From the NCBI GenBank assembly GCA_948678575.1, contig CAPPGO010000006.1, positions 1 to 64,000 of the forward strand: 64,000 bases of DNA, in the 5' to 3' direction. The translations under genes were made by a program, and so were the position numbers. The notes beneath the pieces are model-generated. The model had not been told where the DNA came from, searched no databases, and was given only the letters and a program-made list of their open reading frames with translations. The stretch comes from an uncultured Clostridia bacterium (lineage in GTDB: Bacteria > Bacillota > Clostridia > TANB77 > CAG-508). Of the stretch, positions 34,427-43,604 are shown piece by piece; the stretch's first letter is position 1; each line of letters begins with the position of its first letter.

Positions 34427-36475
34427 ATGAATCTTATAGGAAAAATGTTAAATAATAGGTATGAAATTTTAGAAAAAATTGGAAATGGTGGAATGGCAAC
34501 AGTATATAAAGCAAAATGTCATGTTTTAAATAGATATGTTGCAATTAAAATTTTAAGAGATGAATTTACAACAGATAGTGAATTTATTAAAAAATTTAAT
34601 ACAGAAGCTCAATCTGCTGCAAGTCTTACACACCCTAACATTGTTTCAATATATGATGTAGGAAATGAAGACAATCTATATTATATAGTAATGGAACTTA
34701 TTCAAGGAAAAACACTAAAAGATATTATTATGGAAGATGGTGTTCTTTCTTGGAAATGGTCAGTAAATATTGCAATTCAAATTGCGTCAGCATTAGAAAC
34801 TGCACATAGAAACAATATTATACATAGAGATATAAAACCTCATAATATAATAATTACAGAAGATGGAATGGCAAAAGTTACAGATTTTGGTATTGCAAAA
34901 GCTGTGTCAAATTCTACAATAACAGCTTTTGGAACAACAATAGGCTCAGTACATTATTTTTCACCAGAACATGCTAGGGGTGGATATACTGATGCAAAAT
35001 CTGATATATATTCATTAGGTATTGTAATGTACGAAATGCTTACTGGTAAAGTACCATTTGATGCAGATACACCTGTATCTGTTGCTTTAAAACAAGTACA
35101 AGAAGAACCAGTTGAACCAATAAAATATAACGAGAATATACCAATTGGTGTAAATAGAATTATTTTAAAAGCTATGCAAAAAGATCCTAATACTCGTTAT
35201 CAAAATGCTACTGAAATGTTACAAGATTTAAGCATGGCATTAAAGAAACCAAATGAAGATTTTGTTGTACTTGCAAGAAAAAATGCAAATTCTCCAACAC
35301 AAAAAGTACCAACTATTTATGAAATAGAAATGGAGAAAAATAATGATAGAAATGCTCCAAAACTTGGAGAAGATGATGAAGAAAACGAAGGTGGATTTAA
35401 ACAATTTTTAGAAGATCACCCAGCAGTAAAAGTAATTTTAGCAATTGTAGTATGTATTCTTATCTTTATAGCAGTGACATTTGGAACTCTTGCATTATTT
35501 AATGGTTCAAGACCAGAACAAAATGTTTTACCTAATGTAGCTGGATATAATAATGCTGAAAGATTATCTAAGGAAGATGCAATAGCATTACTTGAAGAAG
35601 CAGGTTTCAAAAATTATGAAGTTAAAGAAGAATATAATGATGAAATTCCAGAGGGATATGTAGTATCTCAAAAACCAGAATATAAAGAAAACTTTAATAT
35701 AAATGTGGACGAAAAAGTAGAACTTGTTATAAGTAAAGGTCAAAAATTAGTTACATTGCCAAAGAAAATGGTTGGTGAAGAATATACAAAAGTAACTAAG
35801 CAATTAGATGAGTTAGAAGTAACTTATGAAAAAGTAGATGAAACAAGTGAAGAAGTTGAAGCTGGAATAATACTTTCTGTTGAACCAGCAGAAGGTGAAG
35901 AAATAACAGCTGCAACAGCAGTTAAAATTAAAGTAAGTTCAGGAAGTGCATATGCTGATGTCACAATGAAAAACTTAGTTGGTATGTCAGAAGCAGAAGC
36001 AACAGCTTGGTTAAATGAACAAAAAGTAGTTCCAGAAATTGTATATGAAGAAAATGCTGGAAAATCTGATGGAGTAGTTACAGATCAAAGTGTATCATCA
36101 GGAAAAGTTATTAAAGAAGCTTCAACAGTTACAATTACTGTAAATAAACAACCTAGAAAATCAACAGTTACAGTAAATGTAAATTTAACATCACTTACAG
36201 GATATACACCAAAAACAGTTTCAACAAATACAGTAGATAGCAATGGAAATACAGTTGTTAGTACAGAAACAGTTAAACCAGAAAAAGTAAAACTTACAAT
36301 AAAAGTTGGAGATGATACTATTTATGATCAAGAACAATTACCAACTGAAACTAACATTACTCAAACATTCTCAACAACAGGAGTTAAAGAGGTTAAAGTC
36401 TTAGTTGATGGCGTAACAAAGAAAACTGAGACAGTTGATTTTAGTAAAGGAGATGCTACTGTCACAGCACAGTAG
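34427..36475 (+). CDS. prkC: Membrane Ser/Thr protein kinase with PASTA domains
   Basis: A 682-residue PrkC/Stk1 kinase. The kinase domain (about 11-275) has GNGGMA at 19-24, the ATP-binding Lys at 41, HRDIKPHN and DFG. A juxtamembrane region leads to one membrane span at about 330-358. Outside are three PASTA-type repeats (about 365-435, 436-505 and 506-578), which bind muropeptides or lipid II in relatives, then a further ~100-residue Thr-rich beta domain. The kinase controls cell-wall synthesis, growth and spore germination in Firmicutes. It is paired with the phosphatase just upstream. Confidence 0.95.
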   Translation: MNLIGKMLNNRYEILEKIGNGGMATVYKAKCHVLNRYVAIKILRDEFTTDSEFIKKFNTEAQSAASLTHPNIVSIYDVGNEDNLYYIVMELIQGKTLKDIIMEDGVLSWKWSVNIAIQIASALETAHRNNIIHRDIKPHNIIITEDGMAKVTDFGIAKAVSNSTITAFGTTIGSVHYFSPEHARGGYTDAKSDIYSLGIVMYEMLTGKVPFDADTPVSVALKQVQEEPVEPIKYNENIPIGVNRIILKAMQKDPNTRYQNATEMLQDLSMALKKPNEDFVVLARKNANSPTQKVPTIYEIEMEKNNDRNAPKLGEDDEENEGGFKQFLEDHPAVKVILAIVVCILIFIAVTFGTLALFNGSRPEQNVLPNVAGYNNAERLSKEDAIALLEEAGFKNYEVKEEYNDEIPEGYVVSQKPEYKENFNINVDEKVELVISKGQKLVTLPKKMVGEEYTKVTKQLDELEVTYEKVDETSEEVEAGIILSVEPAEGEEITAATAVKIKVSSGSAYADVTMKNLVGMSEAEATAWLNEQKVVPEIVYEENAGKSDGVVTDQSVSSGKVIKEASTVTITVNKQPRKSTVTVNVNLTSLTGYTPKTVSTNTVDSNGNTVVSTETVKPEKVKLTIKVGDDTIYDQEQLPTETNITQTFSTTGVKEVKVLVDGVTKKTETVDFSKGDATVTAQ

Positions 36476-36489
36476 CAAGGTGTAATAAT

Positions 36490-37149
36490 ATGGTAAGAGT
36501 TTCAACTTCAATTTTAACACAGGAAAAAGAAGATGCAGTAAAGACTTTCTATGATTTAGAAGTCGCACATACAGATATGTTCCATATAGATGTTATGGAT
36601 GGAAAATTTGTAGAAAAAAACACAATAGAATTAATGAAAGATTATGCAACAACATTATCACATATAACAAATTTAGGTTTAGATGTACATTTCATGGTAG
36701 AAAATATCGAAGAATTTATAGATGAATATATAGATTTGAATCCAGAATATATTTCTTTCCATATAGAAACTTCTAAAACAAAAGAAAGAACTATGGAAAT
36801 TATCAATACTATTAAAGAAAATGATATAAAAGTTGCCATTGCAATAAATCCAGATACAAGTATTGAAGATATAAAAGAATATATACCTTATGTTCATATG
36901 GTCCTTGTTATGACTGTTGTTCCAGGAAAAGGTGGTCAAAAACTTATACCTGAAACTTTGGATAAGGTTTCAGAATTAAAAAAATTTATTGAACAAGAAA
37001 ATTATGATATTGATATAGAAGTTGATGGAGGAATAAATGCTGAAACAGTAGAACAAGCTAAACAAGCTGGTGCGAATGTTTTAGTTGCAGGAAGCTATGT
37101 TTTAAATTCATCAAATTTAAAAGAAGCAATATCTAATTTAAAAAAATAA
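36490..37149 (+). CDS. rpe: Ribulose-phosphate 3-epimerase
   Basis: A 219-residue TIM-barrel enzyme interconverting ribulose-5-phosphate and xylulose-5-phosphate. Visible marks are HIDVMDGKFVEKN (metal His and Asp), VHFMVEN, and EVDGGINAETV with the catalytic Asp. The phosphate-loop motif reads VVPGKGGQ where most family members have VNPGFGGQ, so it is divergent. In many Firmicutes rsgA lies between prkC and rpe; here only 14 bp separate them, so rsgA is not at this locus. Confidence 0.85.
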   Translation: MVRVSTSILTQEKEDAVKTFYDLEVAHTDMFHIDVMDGKFVEKNTIELMKDYATTLSHITNLGLDVHFMVENIEEFIDEYIDLNPEYISFHIETSKTKERTMEIINTIKENDIKVAIAINPDTSIEDIKEYIPYVHMVLVMTVVPGKGGQKLIPETLDKVSELKKFIEQENYDIDIEVDGGINAETVEQAKQAGANVLVAGSYVLNSSNLKEAISNLKK

Positions 37150-37162
37150 TTAGGAGGAACTT

Positions 37163-38467
37163 ATGAAAAAGAGAATTTTTGTTAGCATATTAGCTATAAC
37201 AATTTTACTTGGAAATCTTGCTTTTGCAACAGAAACTTTGTCACCAACAGTTGATGCTGAAACATTAACTAATACACCATTGGTGGGAGAAGAAGATACA
37301 GCAGAATCAAATGCCAATGATGGTATTATGCCAATAAATGATACACCAGATGGTGATGGAGAAAATCAAGATTATGTTATACCAGAAGAATGGGCAAGAG
37401 ATAATGCTTCAATGCTTGGAGAAACAGTAGATGGAGATGTATTTGAAGGAGAAGAAAATGTCTCAATATCTTCTAAGAATATAGATGGTAATGCTTTTTA
37501 TTCATCAGAACAATTGTCATTAACAAATGTTATAGTTTATGGAGATTTATTTTTAGCAGGAAAATATATAGATTTAAATGATGTAACTGTTTATGGAAAT
37601 ATTTACATAGCAGCTGAAAATGTTAAAATGAATAGCACAGGAATTTCTGGAAATATGTATCTTGCATGTGCTAATGTAGAAATAAAATCATCAGCATTTC
37701 AAGATGTTTTTTCAGCATCATCAGTTTTTATAATAGATAGTGATTCTTATATTTTAAGAAATTTAAATGCAGTAGCAGGAACTATAAAAATAGGAAATAC
37801 AGTAATAGCAAAAAATGCTAATTTAACTGTTGATCAATTAGAAATTGGTGAATCAACAAACATTGAAGGAGCTTTAAATTATAGTTCAAAAGTTGAAGCT
37901 ACAATACCATCAAATGTAACAATAAGTAATGTAAATTATACACCAATCAAAGAAAAAACAAATAATTCTTCTGCTTTACAAAATGTTGTTTTTGGTGTAA
38001 TATCTACAATATTAAGTTCTGCATTAGTTTGTGCATTCATATTAGTATGTGCTAAACCATTTGTAGAAAAACAAAAAACAGATAAAGTAGTTTCACATTA
38101 TTTTAGTGCTATTACAAAAGGTGCACTTGCAGCAATTTTAATTCCAGTTTCAGTAATTGTACTATTCTGTACTGGATTTGGAATTGGCATGGGATTTGTT
38201 CTTTTGGGTATATATTTTATAATTTTTGCAATAAGTTTACCAGTTGTTGCGGTATCAATAGCTACAATTGTAACTAAAAAAATGGAATATAATTTCTGGA
38301 AAGTATATGGATTATCAATATTAGTAGCAGTAGTAATTTCAATTTTACAAAAAGTAGTTGTATTAGGAACTATCGTTACAATAATAATAGGATTATTAGG
38401 TATGGGATTAATTTTTGCAGGACTTAAAAATAAAAAAGAGAAAAAAGAAGAAGTTGAAGTTGTATAA
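37163..38467 (+). CDS. Secreted bactofilin-like beta-helix domain fused to membrane spans
   Basis: A 434-residue protein. A signal peptide or anchor is at about 4-22 (ISILAITILLGNLAFATE region), followed by an acidic linker and then a repeated beta pattern at about 85-255 (VYGDLFLAGKYIDLNDVTVYGNIYI style strands), which resembles the right-handed beta helix of bactofilins and polymer-forming cytoskeletal proteins. Four membrane segments fill about 275-420 and a Lys/Glu tail ends it. An outward bactofilin-like domain joined to a membrane bundle is found in Clostridia but its function is unknown. It is co-oriented with rpe and followed by a terminator. Confidence 0.7.
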   Translation: MKKRIFVSILAITILLGNLAFATETLSPTVDAETLTNTPLVGEEDTAESNANDGIMPINDTPDGDGENQDYVIPEEWARDNASMLGETVDGDVFEGEENVSISSKNIDGNAFYSSEQLSLTNVIVYGDLFLAGKYIDLNDVTVYGNIYIAAENVKMNSTGISGNMYLACANVEIKSSAFQDVFSASSVFIIDSDSYILRNLNAVAGTIKIGNTVIAKNANLTVDQLEIGESTNIEGALNYSSKVEATIPSNVTISNVNYTPIKEKTNNSSALQNVVFGVISTILSSALVCAFILVCAKPFVEKQKTDKVVSHYFSAITKGALAAILIPVSVIVLFCTGFGIGMGFVLLGIYFIIFAISLPVVAVSIATIVTKKMEYNFWKVYGLSILVAVVISILQKVVVLGTIVTIIIGLLGMGLIFAGLKNKKEKKEEVEVV

Positions 38468-38472
38468 AAAGA

Positions 38473-38502
38473 AAAGAAATCCCAAAGCAGGATTTCTTTT
38501 TA
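38473..38502 (+). terminator. Rho-independent terminator before nth
   Basis: A 10-bp stem (38473-38482 with 38490-38499) ends in a T run. It begins just after the stop codon of the bactofilin-like gene and ends only 13 bp before the nth start codon, so nth needs read-through or a promoter inside the gap. Confidence 0.85.
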
Positions 38503-38514
38503 TATAGAGGTAAA

Positions 38515-39162
38515 ATGAAAACACAAAAAGAAGCAATAAAAATCATAAAAAAATTAAAAGAATATTATCCAGAAGCAACATGTAGTTTAGATTTTGCTAG
38601 TCCATTTGAGATGGCAATTTCTGTAATGCTTTCTGCTCAATGTACAGATGAAAGAGTCAACAAAACAACTCCAGAACTTTTTAAAATAGCAAATACACCA
38701 GAGCAGATGCGTCAATTAAAATTAGAAGAAATTGAGAAAATTGTTAAACCTTGTGGATTTTATAAAAACAAAGCCAAAAATATATTAGCATGTAGTCAAA
38801 TGTTAGTAGAAAAATTTAATGGAATTGTTCCAAATAATATGGAAGATTTGCAAAAATTGCCTGGAATAGGTAGAAAAAGTGCAAATGTTATAATGCTTGA
38901 AGCATTTAATAATCCACAAGGTATAGCAGTAGATACTCATGCAAAAAGAATTTCAAATAAAATAGGGTTATCTTTGGAAAGTGATCCAGAAAAAATTGAA
39001 AAGGATTTATTAAAAATTTTACCACAAGAAACATATTATGATGCAAATCATTTATTTGTGTGGCATGGAAGATATACATGTATAGCAAGAAAACCAAAAT
39101 GCAATGAATGTCCAATAAAAAAATATTGTGATACATATATAAAGGAAGGCGAGAATAGATAA
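38515..39162 (+). CDS. nth: Endonuclease III (DNA glycosylase/AP lyase)
   Basis: A 215-residue base-excision repair enzyme for oxidised pyrimidines. It has the helix-hairpin-helix LPGIGRKSAN with the catalytic Lys at about 122, the catalytic Asp in AVDTHAKR at about 140, and a 4Fe-4S loop C-x6-C-x2-C-x5-C near the C-terminus (CIARKPKCNECPIKKYC). Length is standard. It starts at ATG 38515 after AGAGG. The next gene starts 1 bp after its stop codon. Confidence 0.95.
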   Translation: MKTQKEAIKIIKKLKEYYPEATCSLDFASPFEMAISVMLSAQCTDERVNKTTPELFKIANTPEQMRQLKLEEIEKIVKPCGFYKNKAKNILACSQMLVEKFNGIVPNNMEDLQKLPGIGRKSANVIMLEAFNNPQGIAVDTHAKRISNKIGLSLESDPEKIEKDLLKILPQETYYDANHLFVWHGRYTCIARKPKCNECPIKKYCDTYIKEGENR

Positions 39163-39163
39163 A

Positions 39164-39700
39164 ATGAAGTTTTTTAAACATTTGAAAGTTGTTTTAAAAC
39201 ATAAATGGTGGGTATTCAAATTATGTCGTATGGCAGGCATTCCTTGGAGAGGATTAATTCATGATTTATCAAAATTTACACCAACAGAACTTATAGAGAG
39301 TGTAAAATATTTTCATGGACATAGAAGTCCACTTGCAGTTTGTAAAGAAACAGAAGGATATTCTAAGGCATGGCTTCATCATAAAGGAAGAAATAAACAT
39401 CATTTTGAATATTGGATAGATCCTATGGCACCAGAGCCATATCCAGTAATACCTTATATATACACAGTAGAAATGATATGCGATACACTTTCTGCTGGAC
39501 TTGTTTATCAAGGAAAGGATTGGAAACCAGATTACCAATTAAGTTATTTTAAAGCAAGAAAAGATAGAAATTATATGAATCCTAAAATAGTAGCAATATT
39601 AGAAGAAGTATATACAGAAATTGCAGAGAAAGAATCAATAAAATTAGTAATCAATAAAAAACATTTAAAAGAAATATATGATAAATACACTAAAAATTAA
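39164..39700 (+). CDS. DUF5662-like protein
   Basis: A 178-residue soluble protein rich in His and aromatic residues: HKWWVFKLCRMAGIPWRG, LIHDLSKFTPTE at about 32-43, then a WLHHKGRNKHHFEYWID segment at about 70-86. The early HDxSKF and the later HHKGRNKHHFEYW are characteristic of a family of unknown function (DUF5662 by recollection) whose conserved His and Asp residues suggest metal binding, similar to HD-type hydrolases. It follows nth by 1 bp and is likely co-translated with it. Confidence 0.72.
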   Translation: MKFFKHLKVVLKHKWWVFKLCRMAGIPWRGLIHDLSKFTPTELIESVKYFHGHRSPLAVCKETEGYSKAWLHHKGRNKHHFEYWIDPMAPEPYPVIPYIYTVEMICDTLSAGLVYQGKDWKPDYQLSYFKARKDRNYMNPKIVAILEEVYTEIAEKESIKLVINKKHLKEIYDKYTKN

Positions 39701-39742
39701 ATAATAGAATTATAGATATAAAGATATAAATAGGAGGGAAAA

Positions 39743-40747
39743 ATGGCAGTTTTAGTTACAGGTGGCACTGGATATATTGGTAGTCATACAGTAGTAGAAT
39801 TATTAAATGAAGGAAAAGAAGTTATTATAGCAGATAATTTTTCTAATAGTAAAACAGAGGTTTTAGATGCAATTGAAAAAATAACAGGAAAAAGACCTAG
39901 AATATATAATATAGATTGTAGAAGTGCTGAAAGTTTAGAAAAAATATTTGAAGAAAATCATATAGATTCCGTTATAAACTTTGCTGGATATAAAGCAGTT
40001 GGAGAATCAGTAAAATTACCATTAAAATATTACAATAATAATTTATTTGAAGCAGTTACATTATTAGAAGTAATGCAAAAATTTAATTGTAAAAAATTTA
40101 TATTTAGCTCATCAGCTACTATATATGGAGATCCAGGAGTTCCTGAATATGTTGAAGAGATGGGAAGGGGAAAAACTTCTAATCCTTATGGAACAACAAA
40201 AGCTATGATTGAACAAATATTAGAAGATTTATATTTTTCTGATAATTCTTGGAATATTTGTATATTAAGATATTTCAATCCAATAGGAGCTCATGAAAGT
40301 GGAATGCTTGGTGAAAACCCAAATGGAATACCTAATAATTTAATGCCTTATATTATGAAAGTGGCATCTGGAAAATTAGAAAAATTAAATATTTTTGGCA
40401 ATGATTATGACACAAAAGATGGAACAGGTATGAGAGACTATTTACATGTTGTAGATTTAGCAGAAGGGCATGTTAAGGCATTAGACAAGCTTGATAAAGA
40501 AGACTCTGGATTATTTATATATAACTTAGGAACTGGAACACCATATAGTGTTTTAGATATAGTTACAACTTTTGAAAAAGTAAATAATATAAAAATTCCT
40601 TATGAAATAGTACCTAGAAGACCAGGAGATTTAGCTATTTATTATGCAAATTGTAAAAAAGCTAATGAAGAATTGGGATGGGTTGCAAAAAAAGGTATAG
40701 AAGATATGTGTAGAGATAGTTGGAATTTTGAAAAGAATTTACAATAG
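39743..40747 (+). CDS. galE: UDP-glucose 4-epimerase
   Basis: A 334-residue short-chain dehydrogenase-type epimerase interconverting UDP-glucose and UDP-galactose. It has the NAD motif TGGTGYIGSH at residues 6-15, INFAGYKAVGES at about 79-90, the catalytic SSSATIYG at about 121-128 and YGTTK (Tyr and Lys) at about 148-152, and RYFNPIGAH. It starts after AGGAGGG. It may supply UDP-galactose to the glycan cluster 7 kb upstream (inference). Confidence 0.93.
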   Translation: MAVLVTGGTGYIGSHTVVELLNEGKEVIIADNFSNSKTEVLDAIEKITGKRPRIYNIDCRSAESLEKIFEENHIDSVINFAGYKAVGESVKLPLKYYNNNLFEAVTLLEVMQKFNCKKFIFSSSATIYGDPGVPEYVEEMGRGKTSNPYGTTKAMIEQILEDLYFSDNSWNICILRYFNPIGAHESGMLGENPNGIPNNLMPYIMKVASGKLEKLNIFGNDYDTKDGTGMRDYLHVVDLAEGHVKALDKLDKEDSGLFIYNLGTGTPYSVLDIVTTFEKVNNIKIPYEIVPRRPGDLAIYYANCKKANEELGWVAKKGIEDMCRDSWNFEKNLQ

Positions 40748-40782
40748 TATTTTATAATATAGTTATTTTTATAGTAAAACAC

Positions 40783-40811
40783 TTGATTTTCAAAAAAAAG
40801 TATAGTATAAT
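40783..40811 (+). promoter_or_regulatory. Promoter upstream of rpsO
   Basis: TTGATT at 40783-40788 and TATAAT at 40806-40811 with 17 nt between. It leaves a leader of about 80 nt before rpsO. Confidence 0.75.
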
Positions 40812-40816
40812 AATAA

Positions 40817-40863
40817 AGCTTAAATACCATATACTTAGCTAAGGAAAATACCTACTTTAAGCT
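40817..40863 (+). promoter_or_regulatory. Leader hairpin of rpsO, possible S15 autoregulatory site
   Basis: AGCTTAAA at 40817-40824 pairs exactly with TTTAAGCT at 40856-40863, and the loop holds a CTTAGCTAAG palindrome. It sits directly after the likely transcription start and about 25 nt before the ribosome site. S15 is known to bind structured leaders of its own mRNA in several bacteria; applying that here is inference. Confidence 0.4.
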
Positions 40864-40900
40864 CAGTTTATGGCAAATATAAATAATAGGAGGATAAAAA

Positions 40901-41164
40901 ATGACAAAGGAAAGAAAACAAGAGATTATCAATACTTATAAAAGAGATGACAAAGATACAGGTTCATCAGAAGTTCAAATCGCTTTATTAACAGAAAGAA
41001 TTGCTGAACTTACAGAACACTTAAAAGTTCATCCAAAAGATAATCATTCAAGAAGAGGTCTTTTAAAAATGGTTGGTAAAAGAAGAAATTTATTAAACTA
41101 TTTAGCTAAAAAAGACTTAAATAGATATAGAGATATAGCTCAAAAATTATCTTTAAGAAAATAA
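40901..41164 (+). CDS. rpsO: 30S ribosomal protein S15
   Basis: An 87-residue S15, the usual 88 or so residues. It carries the conserved DTGSSEVQIALLTERI, LTEHLKVHPKDNHSRRGL and RRNLLNYL segments that contact helices 20-22 of 16S rRNA and bridge to the 50S subunit. It starts after AGGAGG, and pnp follows after a terminator, the order found in many bacteria. Confidence 0.97.
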   Translation: MTKERKQEIINTYKRDDKDTGSSEVQIALLTERIAELTEHLKVHPKDNHSRRGLLKMVGKRRNLLNYLAKKDLNRYRDIAQKLSLRK

Positions 41165-41171
41165 TTAAAAT

Positions 41172-41203
41172 AAAAATCTACTTATTTAAAAGTAGATTTT
41201 TTT
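41172..41203 (+). terminator. Rho-independent terminator after rpsO
   Basis: An 11-bp stem (41172-41182 with 41191-41201) continuing into a T run, 8 bp after the stop codon. Confidence 0.88.
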
Positions 41204-41243
41204 GTTGCTTTTTTTATATATTTATAGTACAATGATTATGGTA

Positions 41244-41321
41244 ATTATTTGGAAAAGGTAGCTTGTATAATGTATTGAGAAATGATGCAATATATTATAG
41301 AGGTTACATTTTCAAATAAAT
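41244..41321 (+). promoter_or_regulatory. Long hairpin in the pnp leader
   Basis: ATTATTTGGAAAA (41244-41256) pairs with TTTTCAAATAAAT (41309-41321), and inside it TATAATGTATTG (41266-41277) pairs with CAATATATTATA (41288-41299). The structure ends 14 nt before the AGGAGG site of pnp. In E. coli the pnp leader has a stem cut by RNase III for autoregulation; a similar role here is inference. The TATAAT inside could instead be a promoter -10. Confidence 0.45.
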
Positions 41322-41348
41322 ATCAAAAAATATTTAGGAGGAAAGAAA

Positions 41349-43463
41349 ATGTTTAAAAGTTACAGTATGGAATTAGCAGGAAGACCACTTGTTTTAGAAA
41401 CAGGAAAAATGGCTGGACTTGCTAATGGTAGTGTTTTAGTAAAATATGGAGAAACAACAGTATTAGTTAATGCAACAGCTTCAAAGGAGCCAAAAGATGG
41501 GATAGATTTCTTCCCACTTTCAGTAGAATACAATGAAAAATTATATGCAGTAGGAAAAATACCTGGTGGATTTACAAAAAGAGAAGGAAAGCCATCAGAA
41601 AAAGCAATTTTAACATCAAGAGCAATTGATAGACCAATTAGACCATTATTTCCAAAAGATTTAAGAAATGATGTAGTTATTGATTGTTTAGTATTATCAG
41701 TAGAACAAGATTGTTCACCAGAAATATGTGCTATGATAGGTGCATCAGCTGCACTTTCAATATCTGATATTCCTTTTGGTGGACCAACAGCAGCAGTAGC
41801 AGTTGGATATGTTAATGATAAAATAGTTATTAATCCAACAGAAGAAGAAAGAAAAAATAGCAGATTAACATTAACAGTAGCAGGAACAATAGAAAAAATT
41901 GCTATGATAGAAGCTGGTGCTGATGAAATTCCAGATAACACAATGTTAGAAGCAATAAAAGCTGGACATGTTGAAATCAAAAAAATCTGTGAATTTATTT
42001 CAAAAATAAAAGAAGAAATAGGAAAACCAAAATTTGAATACAAATCAGCAGCAGTAGATGAAACAATTTATGAAACTATTGCTAACGAATTTGCTGATAG
42101 AATGAAAACTGATGTTCAAACACCAGACAAAATTGAAAGAGATGATGTTTTAGCAAAATTAACAGAAGATGTTAAAGCTTGGTATGTAGAAAAATTTGGC
42201 GAAGAAAAAGCAGAAGAAGATAAATCAGCTATTGGAGATGCTTTATATAAATTAGAAAAGAAAACTGTTAGAAAATTAATTTTAGAAGAAGGCAAAAGAG
42301 TTGATGGTAGAGGTATTTATGATATAAGACCTTTATCTTGCGAAGTTGGACTTATCCCAAGAGTTCATGGTAGTGGCATGTTCACAAGAGGAAGAACACA
42401 AGTATTATCAATAGCTACATTAGGTATGGTTAGTGAAGAACAAATACTAGATGGTTTAGATACAGAGGAATCAAAAAGATATATGCATCAATATAATTTT
42501 CCAGGATATAGTGTTGGTGAAGCAAAAGCTTCTCGTGGACCTGGTAGAAGAGAAATTGGACATGGTGCATTAGCTGAAAAAGCATTAGTTCCAGTTTTAC
42601 CAAGTGTTGAAGAATTTCCATATAGCATAAGAGTAGTATCAGAAATTTTAAGTTCAAATGGTTCTACATCACAAGGAAGTATATGTGCTTCAACTCTTGC
42701 ACTTATGGATGCTGGTGTTCCTATTAAAAAACCAGTAGCAGGTATTTCAACAGGTTTAATTACTGATGAAAATGATCCAAGCAAATATGTAGTAATTACA
42801 GATATTCAAGGTATAGAAGATTTTTTCGGAGATATGGATTTTAAAGTTGGTGGAACAAAAGATGGCATTACAGCTATCCAAGTTGATATCAAAGTTGATG
42901 GATTATCTTATGAAATTATTGCAGAAGCTTTTGAAAGAACAGCAAAAGCAAGAGCTTATATTTTAGATGAAATAATGGCTCCACAAATTGCAGAACCAAG
43001 AAAAGAATTATCAAAATATGCTCCAAAAATTGTTAATATGAAAATAAGCCCAGATAAAATCAAAGATGTTATAGGTAGCGGAGGAAAAACTATAAATAAG
43101 ATTATTGATGAAACTGGTGTTAAAATTGATATACAAGAAGATGGAACAGTGTTTATTTATTCAGATGATAGTGAAAGAGCAAGCAGAGCTCAAACTATTA
43201 TAGAAGAAATTACAAGAGAAATAGAATTAAATGGAATTTATACTGGTAAAGTTGCTAGAATAATGAATTTCGGTGCTTTCATTGATTTAGGTGGAGGAAA
43301 AGAAGGATTACTTCATATTTCTAAAATCTCTAATGAAAGAGTAAATAAAGTTGAAGATGTATTAAAAATCGGAGATGAAGTTACTGTTAAAGTATATGAA
43401 ATCGATAACCAAGGAAGAATTAATTTAACAAGAAAAGATTTATATAGTGCTGATGCAGAATAA
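41349..43463 (+). CDS. pnp: Polyribonucleotide nucleotidyltransferase (PNPase)
   Basis: A 704-residue 3'-5' phosphorolytic RNase of the degradosome. Domains in order: first RNase PH (about 5-140), a helical linker, second RNase PH (about 315-540, with the TRGRTQVLS segment and the catalytic DFFGDMDFKVGGTKDGITA acids), KH (about 555-612, VIGSGGKTINKI) and S1 (about 620-690, GKVARIMNFGAFIDL). The length is standard. It starts at ATG after AGGAGG and is followed by a hairpin. Confidence 0.97.
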   Translation: MFKSYSMELAGRPLVLETGKMAGLANGSVLVKYGETTVLVNATASKEPKDGIDFFPLSVEYNEKLYAVGKIPGGFTKREGKPSEKAILTSRAIDRPIRPLFPKDLRNDVVIDCLVLSVEQDCSPEICAMIGASAALSISDIPFGGPTAAVAVGYVNDKIVINPTEEERKNSRLTLTVAGTIEKIAMIEAGADEIPDNTMLEAIKAGHVEIKKICEFISKIKEEIGKPKFEYKSAAVDETIYETIANEFADRMKTDVQTPDKIERDDVLAKLTEDVKAWYVEKFGEEKAEEDKSAIGDALYKLEKKTVRKLILEEGKRVDGRGIYDIRPLSCEVGLIPRVHGSGMFTRGRTQVLSIATLGMVSEEQILDGLDTEESKRYMHQYNFPGYSVGEAKASRGPGRREIGHGALAEKALVPVLPSVEEFPYSIRVVSEILSSNGSTSQGSICASTLALMDAGVPIKKPVAGISTGLITDENDPSKYVVITDIQGIEDFFGDMDFKVGGTKDGITAIQVDIKVDGLSYEIIAEAFERTAKARAYILDEIMAPQIAEPRKELSKYAPKIVNMKISPDKIKDVIGSGGKTINKIIDETGVKIDIQEDGTVFIYSDDSERASRAQTIIEEITREIELNGIYTGKVARIMNFGAFIDLGGGKEGLLHISKISNERVNKVEDVLKIGDEVTVKVYEIDNQGRINLTRKDLYSADAE

Positions 43464-43468
43464 AAATG

Positions 43469-43505
43469 AAATCTCCTTACGGACAAGTCCATAAGGAGAT
43501 TTATT
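43469..43505 (+). terminator. Terminator hairpin after pnp
   Basis: An 11-bp stem (43469-43479 with 43492-43502) with a 12-nt loop, followed by a short T-rich stretch. Confidence 0.75.
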
Positions 43506-43533
43506 TAGATTTTATTAAAATGGAAAGTTTTTC

Positions 43534-43562
43534 TTGAAATTATTTTTATAAAATGGTATAAT
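43534..43562 (+). promoter_or_regulatory. Promoter of the processive-type GT2 gene
   Basis: TTGAAA at 43534-43539 and TATAAT at 43557-43562 with a 17-nt gap. Confidence 0.75.
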
Positions 43563-43604
43563 ATAAAAAGTGTAGTAATAAAAGTATATAAAAAGGAGAA
43601 TCAA

